A DNA stretch of 13,145 bases, from positions 1 through 13,145 of the forward strand of contig CAMEUH010000045.1 of assembly GCA_945938055.1 (NCBI GenBank), read 5' to 3'. The position numbers were made by a program, and so were the translations under genes. This document shows positions 7,901-13,145 of this stretch, piece by piece. How positions within the stretch are numbered: the first letter of the stretch is position 1; each line of letters opens with the position of its first letter. Source of the stretch: an uncultured Eubacteriaceae bacterium. GTDB taxonomy: Bacteria > Bacillota > Clostridia > Lachnospirales > Lachnospiraceae. The notes under the pieces are model-generated. The model saw nothing but the letters and a program-made list of their open reading frames with translations, had not been told where the DNA came from and searched no databases.

Positions 7901-10900
7901 AAACAGAGTCATTGTGTATTCTGCTCGGTACATTCCGCTTTCATCCTCAACATTATAAACAACATAATACGGAACCATACCTTCAGGTACTTCCAGTTCT
8001 TTCCACTGGGCATATAAATATGTTCTGTTATTAATAGGGTCATTAAGCTCAAGATTTACAATCTCATCCCCCGGCTGATACTCTGTTCCGCTTCCGTCTT
8101 CCTCTGTATTCCATCCCGTAAACTCATAGTAAGCAGTAATCTCACCGGCATCAGAATATGTCTTTTTGGTATACGTCGGATGTATTACCTTTGACGGCTT
8201 ATCATATGTTAATGTCTCACTCTTCATCTTAAATGATGACTCATCAATTGAATACAGAAGAGTATATGTTGCCTTTTCCCAGACTGCCGTAAATTCAGCA
8301 TCACTGTGTTTAATCTCATAATTGTATGGTGCACTGTAGTATACATTGCCGTCTGTCCAGCCTTTTAATTTCATGTTATCTACAAGACCGTCATAACCAG
8401 GTAACTGATATTCCAAGCCATCTGCCATCTGAATTACTTCATCCGGAATACCATTTTTATAATGTAAGGTTATGGTATAAAGTGTTCCCTGCTTGTAGTA
8501 TACCTTAAGAACAGTACTTCCATCCGCATTAATATTACCTGAAAGAACGTTATTTTCATTTGATATATCAAATGTATAACCTGGAATATCGTATATCTCA
8601 TTTGTAATATTCACTGTTGTATCCGTCGTTCCATACTGCACACTCGCAGAATACAATGAATAGGTTGCAGTTTCTTCTGCTGAAGATGCCACATACAGTT
8701 CCACAGTGTACGGTGTGTCAGTATTCGGCTGCCACTGTGCCACGAGAGTATGCGCCGAATATTTATTGATAGTCGTATCAGAAGTAATATACTTATTTGA
8801 AGCATCTCCCTCTAATGTCCATCCCAGGAATACATAGCCATCCCTTTTCGCATTCGGAAGCGCAGGATATTTACTAAGATATGTTCCATCCAGTGAAGAA
8901 ATATCCGCCTCACCACCATTTGCGTCAAAGCTTATTTCTACTGTATTAGGCTGCCATTTTGCCTTTATGCTTACAGGATTTAAACTCTCCCATATAATTC
9001 TGCCGTTTCCATCCCCATCATAGTAAAGCTCACCATTTTCCGAATAGAAACCTACAAAATCATATCCGTCTTTTGTCGGAAGCTTTGATTCCGATAACGA
9101 AGGAATCGTTTTGCCATAAGTTGCCGTTACCGTTCCGAGAGAAGTAACACCATCACTGTCATACAGTGAAATATCACTTTGATCTGCCTGCCATTTTGCA
9201 ACCAGACTGATATTTCCGGTACGCTCACTGGTTATTTCCTTCATCTGATATAAAGAATCAACTCCTTCATACCATCCAAGGAACCTATAACCTGTTCTTT
9301 GTACAATAATGTCATCAATGTTAAGTGTGATACCATGTGTATATTGTGTAGGAACACTGCTGCTATTTAGTATAGTTCCACCCATTGTATCAAAGTTCAC
9401 ATCATATGATGTACCCTCATAGTAATACCTGATGACAAGTCTGCCCTGAGGGTCAATCTGTCCGGAACCGTTTTCGTCTGTTCTTATTCCATTAACGGTT
9501 GCATAATTAAATATGTAACCATTATCCTCCAGCAGATAATCCTTTACCGGCACGGTAGCTGCCGTTTCTCCCTCTTTGTAAAGTTTTCCGTTTTCGCCTC
9601 CAAGCATTACATACTGTCCCGTCTTCGGATTCTTAACATAATACTCAAGGTAGTACGGCGTATTAGGATTAGGCTTCCACTGCGCCACATAACTGAGGTC
9701 TTTAACTCCCATTGTTTGCTCAAGAGGAGTGTCCCATCCGTCAAACTCATATCCGTAAACAAAGAATGACGGTTCATATATCGGCTCCTCGTAACGATGC
9801 CTGATTGTCACATCAGGATTTTCTTCACTCTTAAGCTCACCCAGACTGTAAATAACCGAATATATTTCTCTCTTGTAATAAATGTTTACAATAGTAGAGC
9901 CATCAGGTGCTACCGTATCATATTGTGTTGTCTTATCATAATTAACATCAAATCCGATTGGTTCGATTTTATTATCATTTACAATCTTTTCCTGACTTAA
10001 TTCATCATCTGTATAAACATTATCCTGAACAGTGGTTTCTAATAAGTCATACTGGGTATTAAGATTTTCATAATAATGTCTTACCGTATATACATTCGGA
10101 ATCGGTATCCACTTTGCATATAACTTGACATCATGATCCGGCATTATTTTAGGAATTGTTGTCTTCTGTGTACATTCCTCATCTAAGTACCATCCGCCAA
10201 AATCATAACCAATCTTTGTCGGATCCGGTATCTCTTCTACTTCCGCACCCGGTCCATAAACCTTTGTATTAATGACTGTACCGCCTTTTGTATCAAAGAA
10301 CAGACATTTTCCCAAATCCGGATCAGCCCAATATAATTCAAACGACTTTGAAAGAGTTTTAGACGCATAAGTAATATCAGGCTGTCTCCAAGTTATCGTC
10401 ATCATACCTTCGCAACTGTATCTTCCATCCTCAGGAGTTGCTGTAATCGTATTATCCACCGGATTATAAGAAAAAGGTCCTGTTATTTCAACAAAAAATC
10501 TTTCTTCATCATCATACTTGTCTGACGAAGAATCATTGCTTCTTCTCGTATTGCCGTCATATGTAAGATACCCTGTCCCGCCATTCTTAAGATCCATATA
10601 CTTCATACGGAAAATCTCAGCAGGAAGCTGTACTGTTTTTTCACGAATCATTTCGTATTTCAACGGAACAGTATATGTCGGATCATAATATTTGTTGCCT
10701 TCTTTCCATGAGCCACTTTCACCATAAGCAAAATCGAGTACATTTTCCCGCTCTCCGGCATGCCATATCGGCCATTCGCCACTATATAGGGTAGGCATAT
10801 ACGAAAAAGTTCCATTTAATACATCCAGAACAAGCTTAAGTTCCAGGTACGCTCCAATTTCTACCAGAAGTGCCCCTGTTGCAGATGTCTCCTTACCTTT

Positions 10901-13145
10901 TCCTTTTTCCCATGACAGGCAGTAATAGAAATATCCCCATAGCCTTGCATACACACCCGCTTCAATCTGCAGTCCCACAGCTGCAAGTTTAACGCTAAAT
11001 ACACCGAATACGAATTTTGCACGTACCCCTGCCCGGACGCCCAGCACACCCATTACATAGAAATCAAACTGATAGCGTTCCGGAGTTAAATCCATCCAGT
11101 TTGACTTACTCTCACGACTGTGTAAAAGCATAAGTGAAAACGAATATCTCTGTGCTTTCTCATACTGGAAGCTCATACCGATTGCCACATTCAAGTTCGC
11201 AGATACCACAAAATCCATATTGATACCATATGCGGTAATATAGAATGGATCAAACGTACCGGTAGTTTCAAAAATCGGAACATCAATCAAATCAATCCAT
11301 TGACTGCTTGCATTATTAATGAAATTTTCATATTTCTCAAGAAGTCCGTCAATTGCAGATTCACCTTCATCAGGTTCTGCCTGCTTACTTTCTTCCATCA
11401 TTTCCTTGATGGATTTACTTAAATCAATGATTTTATCTCCATAATCGGTAATAGTATCCGTATCAATAATTCCAGGTCCTACAGTTTCTTCTTTTAACTG
11501 TGCTGTTGCGGTAACTGCAATACCTGTATAAATTCCCTGGTCAAAATTTCCTGACATTTGATAATCATAAATGTACGGGAAAATACCCCAAACCTTCCAT
11601 ACGGCTCCGCCACTTGCAGAAAAGCTAAGCATTACCTCGGCTTCAAAAATCGCACTCATCTCAATGGCAATCGGAGCAGAGAATCTGCCACCGATTGAAA
11701 ATTCATACGTTAAACCAACTTCGATATGCAGACCTGAACCGCTACTAAAATGTTCAAGTCCTGTGGTTATATCCACGTAGATCTCAGGAGCACCATTACC
11801 ACCGGCCGTAAAGCTCTTCATAAGCATCAATTCATCCGTTGGCACCGGAGTTCCGTCCGGATATGTTATCGTGAGATCTTTAAGATCAAAATTATTATCT
11901 CCTAATAACTCCTTAACTTCATCCGTTCCAACAGCTAAAGCCGCAAGATAATTTGCCGCTTCCTGTGCGAATCCGCTCTCAATAATCTGTTCTTTTATGG
12001 TTGCTTCAAGCAACTGCTTATCAACGGAATCAAGCTGTTCCTGTGTAAGTTCAGATTCACTATAAATGTCCATCGACGCTTTTACTTCATCGAATGAAAC
12101 CGTTGTATACTGAATAACTGTAAATTCATCATTTTCCGTAACAGAACTGATTTTTCCGTAACCTCTTGCAAAGAGGCTGGAACCTGCGTAATCTCCGGTG
12201 TAGAATGCTACAAAGTCACCCGGTTCAACAACAGTTTTAAAGTCAAGTCCCACTTTCTCATAGCCCGTTGTAAAATCAAGCTTTTCGCTCTGAATGGTAA
12301 AACTCGTTCCATTCTCGCTCCATCCTGTAACACCGTCTCCAGCATCAATATCAACAGGGATGACATCCGGAGTAAACAATACATCAGTTGTTTCAGCAGA
12401 CTTATATGAATATGTCTTTCCATCCACCTCTGTAATTTCTATATAGGAAACGCCATCTTCCAAAGATGAATCCAATCCTCTTTCATCAGGCTTTTCACCT
12501 TCATATACAGCAACAATATCACCGGCAAGAAACGCTCCCTTTTTATAGGTAAACGTACCAAAGGTATTTGTTTTTTCATAGCTTGTTTCACCTGTCTCAG
12601 TGTCAATTACTGCCTTGTATAAGCCGGTGTATGCCATTATCTTTTCTGCATCTTCTTCAGACAGTTCCCCAACAGAAAGATAAAGTAAATCATTATCTAA
12701 TGAAAGATTTAACACTTCTTCCTTTTTAATGGTAAAATTATAATAAATTACATCGCTTGTCTGTTCATCAAATGTTAAATCAGGCACTTTCTCATTTTCT
12801 ATAATTTCAATCTGATAGGTGTCGCCTCTGTGGAATCCGTTTTTGGCCTTTACGGAAAACTTTCCGACGCTAAGAGCTGTTATTACAAGCTCATCCTTTT
12901 CCAGCACATTGCTGTCATCCGTTCTGAGCGGATTCGTGAAATTCGTCAACAACAAAGCTGCTTTCACGTCATCTGCGCTTGCATCTGACTTATGAGTGTC
13001 CACAATAATCGTAAAATCAGGTTCTACATCGACCCCGGTGATGTAATTCGGGCTTCCGCCTTCCTCTAATGGTCTTGCGTCGCCGTAATTACCATATAAT
13101 GCAGTATCCTTATTTAATAAATCGCCGTCATTTACCTTCTGGGTT
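4919..13145 (-). CDS. Giant modular surface/secreted protein with InlB B-type repeats and GLUG motifs, 5' end outside the window
   Basis: The frame stays open past the GTG at 13003 to the window edge, with no stop in the 47 upstream codons (for example NPEGK-like start bases then YGNYGDARPLEEGG), so at least 2741 residues are encoded and the start is missing. Counting the first full codon as 1: about 1-450 is beta-rich with GD-hydrophobic-Y units about 101 residues apart (G107, G208, G309). About 451-807 is an unrecognised block rich in alternating small and hydrophobic residues. About 948-2316 holds some 18 modules, mostly B-repeats with GY-x-F-x-GW and terminal AKW/QW, interleaved with MucBP-like modules. 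About 2321-2741 is a probable beta-helix with GLUG motifs. No LPXTG motif or C-terminal membrane anchor is seen. By family analogy it is an extracellular adhesin-like protein, but ligand and anchoring are unknown. It is presumably cotranscribed with the lipoprotein protease. Confidence 0.9.
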   Translation of the reverse strand, partial: TQKVNDGDLLNKDTALYGNYGDARPLEEGGSPNYITGVDVEPDFTIIVDTHKSDASADDVKAALLLTNFTNPLRTDDSNVLEKDELVITALSVGKFSVKAKNGFHRGDTYQIEIIENEKVPDLTFDEQTSDVIYYNFTIKKEEVLNLSLDNDLLYLSVGELSEEDAEKIMAYTGLYKAVIDTETGETSYEKTNTFGTFTYKKGAFLAGDIVAVYEGEKPDERGLDSSLEDGVSYIEITEVDGKTYSYKSAETTDVLFTPDVIPVDIDAGDGVTGWSENGTSFTIQSEKLDFTTGYEKVGLDFKTVVEPGDFVAFYTGDYAGSSLFARGYGKISSVTENDEFTVIQYTTVSFDEVKASMDIYSESELTQEQLDSVDKQLLEATIKEQIIESGFAQEAANYLAALAVGTDEVKELLGDNNFDLKDLTITYPDGTPVPTDELMLMKSFTAGGNGAPEIYVDITTGLEHFSSGSGLHIEVGLTYEFSIGGRFSAPIAIEMSAIFEAEVMLSFSASGGAVWKVWGIFPYIYDYQMSGNFDQGIYTGIAVTATAQLKEETVGPGIIDTDTITDYGDKIIDLSKSIKEMMEESKQAEPDEGESAIDGLLEKYENFINNASSQWIDLIDVPIFETTGTFDPFYITAYGINMDFVVSANLNVAIGMSFQYEKAQRYSFSLMLLHSRESKSNWMDLTPERYQFDFYVMGVLGVRAGVRAKFVFGVFSVKLAAVGLQIEAGVYARLWGYFYYCLSWEKGKGKETSATGALLVEIGAYLELKLVLDVLNGTFSYMPTLYSGEWPIWHAGERENVLDFAYGESGSWKEGNKYYDPTYTVPLKYEMIREKTVQLPAEIFRMKYMDLKNGGTGYLTYDGNTRRSNDSSSDKYDDEERFFVEITGPFSYNPVDNTITATPEDGRYSCEGMMTITWRQPDITYASKTLSKSFELYWADPDLGKCLFFDTKGGTVINTKVYGPGAEVEEIPDPTKIGYDFGGWYLDEECTQKTTIPKIMPDHDVKLYAKWIPIPNVYTVRHYYENLNTQYDLLETTVQDNVYTDDELSQEKIVNDNKIEPIGFDVNYDKTTQYDTVAPDGSTIVNIYYKREIYSVIYSLGELKSEENPDVTIRHRYEEPIYEPSFFVYGYEFDGWDTPLEQTMGVKDLSYVAQWKPNPNTPYYLEYYVKNPKTGQYVMLGGENGKLYKEGETAATVPVKDYLLEDNGYIFNYATVNGIRTDENGSGQIDPQGRLVIRYYYEGTSYDVNFDTMGGTILNSSSVPTQYTHGITLNIDDIIVQRTGYRFLGWYEGVDSLYQMKEITSERTGNISLVAKWQADQSDISLYDSDGVTSLGTVTATYGKTIPSLSESKLPTKDGYDFVGFYSENGELYYDGDGNGRIIWESLNPVSIKAKWQPNTVEISFDANGGEADISSLDGTYLSKYPALPNAKRDGYVFLGWTLEGDASNKYITSDTTINKYSAHTLVAQWQPNTDTPYTVELYVASSAEETATYSLYSASVQYGTTDTTVNITNEIYDIPGYTFDISNENNVLSGNINADGSTVLKVYYKQGTLYTITLHYKNGIPDEVIQMADGLEYQLPGYDGLVDNMKLKGWTDGNVYYSAPYNYEIKHSDAEFTAVWEKATYTLLYSIDESSFKMKSETLTYDKPSKVIHPTYTKKTYSDAGEITAYYEFTGWNTEEDGSGTEYQPGDEIVNLELNDPINNRTYLYAQWKELEVPEGMVPYYVVYNVEDESGMYRAEYTMTLFGYPGGSTQAVAYDMNDVSAQPFEQKTITTGDGADNAGYSQYEGFTVVEIKYAQQDYSITYHLMDGSTESRTYHNKQYVDTYDAPAVTGYEFVGWNVEIPQYMIPENIDAYAYYREKDLYAVKVNCYIQNAEDNNYSLAASDYVYGKAGATVTPQPAVFTGFVTPQAQEVTVLADDSAECNYYYDRKEYTLNWNAGDGTLSGESYSQGAIRYGATITAPELSRVGYTGTWKNLSATMPAQDITYEAAWEPKTVPYYVFYRKVNRLGYAETITNTTEYALAGSVIQPSNQVPSEYQEQVAEGYEIPVSQIAVVEGDGSTQVYYDYKLVKNFYSFDLSGGRVTTSNYANAGEYYYGQTLQLPLIRDVEKDGYKAVGWYNIYDPDQTIVTGNTITMGAEDVVYKMKWEPVPYTITYELVEEGATNAYNPSEYQTGLDFNLSGALCDHMGFVRWEWIGEGDLPSGVEMLENGLVHITGSATGDLKFRAVWDPYCKVFVAETYEGSKEFYLYYYPETTDPYISEVTYPLRDGYIFNYWSKKVLKEDYGYDIVRISERERLSTLNINTDFIAAKWLEVTMKNGYKQIHVASEQDFLDAIRIMKEDASVKGIIVDENFTISIVNEPYFDVFDSDYEFNGNGKNITITKCSSPLFNENYGYIHDLRVICDMVYESKSEDAEDYSGVYAYKNYGTIESCKLGGFGNGTIAGDANYVGGFAGYNSGIISRCKITGETVVWNYNDAKVKSKMKGYAGGFAGYNDYSGRIENCTATGLWITISEGAYKLDDQTVYLGGCAGVNKGLISSCKVDDSIIGIYPGRNMDGFTCNLVIGGLVGIDAQKDSSDDVRGIYSSEVSNTFVNSNSVAGGIIGECNYSGLEDNKLDTVTVFAGKYAGHIVGIFRRETESHVYNYISNAKTQTDGGIANVIAGFVEEPDDHPTCILLRVRATDNKTVCMPSTYVHPYNDYGQNLTTFKKGVFELIFNQRLKVYTKYYDADKLNFLD
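5240..5788 (-). repeat. GLUG-type repeats in the C-terminal beta-helix
   Basis: Motifs of the form (Y/V)xGGxxGxN..G.I..C recur: YVGGFAGYNSGIISRC (residue about 2453), YAGGFAGYNDYSGRIENC (about 2490), YLGGCAGVNKGLISSC (about 2529), then weaker copies VIGGLVGID (about 2569), VAGGIIGECNYSG (about 2603) and YAGHIVGIF (about 2630). GLUG motifs are known from Gram-positive surface proteins including IgA1 proteases. The preceding segment (from about 6184) opens with HVASEQDFLDAI, as in pectate-lyase-like solenoids. A right-handed beta-helix fold is inferred. Confidence 0.8.
6197..10303 (-). repeat. Array of about 18 protein modules: InlB B-type repeats alternating with MucBP-like modules
   Basis: In the giant protein (residues about 948-2316) clear B-repeats of 60-90 residues end at tryptophans with codons at 10111, 9679, 9193, 8956, 8734, 8281, 8005, 7162, 6694, 6448 and 6199. 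Typical signatures are FDTKGGT, GYDFGGWY, GYRFLGWY, GYVFLGW and LYAKW, QW or VW. Between many of them lie modules that begin PYYVEYY- or PYTVELY-like and end in YY(Y/K)xxxxY, resembling MucBP domains (about 10098-9865, 9664-9405, 8719-8476, 7978-7733, 7548-7340 and 7147-6913). One module (about 7732-7548) keeps GYEFVGW but loses the terminal tryptophan. The modules are strongly diverged at the DNA level, so the array is old and not recently expanded. Module boundaries are approximate. Confidence 0.85.

Noticed and set aside
6197..10303. CRISPR array or DNA-level tandem repeats in the repeat-rich region
   Set aside because: The repetition is at protein level only; no identical short repeats with regular spacers are seen and one long reading frame spans the region.
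12820..12832. RGD tripeptide (FHRGDTYQ) in the giant protein, a possible integrin-binding motif
   Set aside because: It is a single occurrence within a repeated GD motif whose other copies are AGD and PGD, so it is best explained as repeat variation.
13001..13003. GTG at 13003 as the start of the giant protein
   Set aside because: The frame continues upstream without a stop to the window edge, the sequence before the GTG (ACGATTATT) has no ribosome binding site, and the codon lies inside a coherent coding stretch without a signal peptide.

Overview
The window looks like a chromosomal segment of a low-to-mid GC Gram-positive anaerobe, most likely a Clostridia/Lachnospiraceae-type gut bacterium. 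The reasons are strong GGAGG-type ribosome binding sites, a sigma-A style promoter, a lipoprotein signal, and a giant secreted protein built from InlB B-type (Listeria-Bacteroides) repeats plus GLUG repeats. The genus is inferred from gene style, not demonstrated. Every supported gene lies on the minus strand, so transcription runs from high to low coordinates.

Region A (13145 to about 3981) is a presumed two-gene surface operon. Its first gene encodes an enormous modular protein. The reading frame is open through the right window edge, so its true start and any signal peptide lie outside; 2741 residues are visible. From N to C terminus it has (i) an N-terminal beta-rich part with roughly 101-residue repeats, (ii) a block of about 350 residues with alternating small/hydrophobic residues that I do not recognise, (iii) about 18 modules alternating between B-repeats ending in KW or QW and MucBP-like modules, and (iv) a C-terminal beta-helix-like domain with GLUG motifs and no visible wall anchor. 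After a 49-base gap that holds a 13-bp hairpin comes a small subtilisin-family serine protease with a lipoprotein signal and an intact Asp/His/Ser triad. A good intrinsic terminator follows.

Region B (about 3980 to 1) is a second operon, starting from a clear promoter (TTGTTT, 17 bp, TATAAT). It encodes aldose 1-epimerase (galM), a YfbR-type HD-domain 5'-deoxynucleotidase with every metal and catalytic residue present, and a cytosolic PAS-PAS-GGDEF-EAL protein. In the last one GGDEF is degenerate (DSDEF) and EAL is intact, suggesting a c-di-GMP phosphodiesterase. At the extreme left edge, the first 11 codons of a fourth gene overlap the EAL stop codon and carry a strong ribosome binding site. 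These genes are packed with a 7-bp gap, an 11-bp overlap and a 7-bp overlap.

The most interesting part is the pairing of a giant repeat protein with a membrane-tethered minimal subtilase, which could be a substrate/processing-enzyme pair. That link is inference from position only. No tRNA, rRNA, CRISPR array, insertion sequence or phage signature was seen, and no gene-free stretch exceeds 300 bases.
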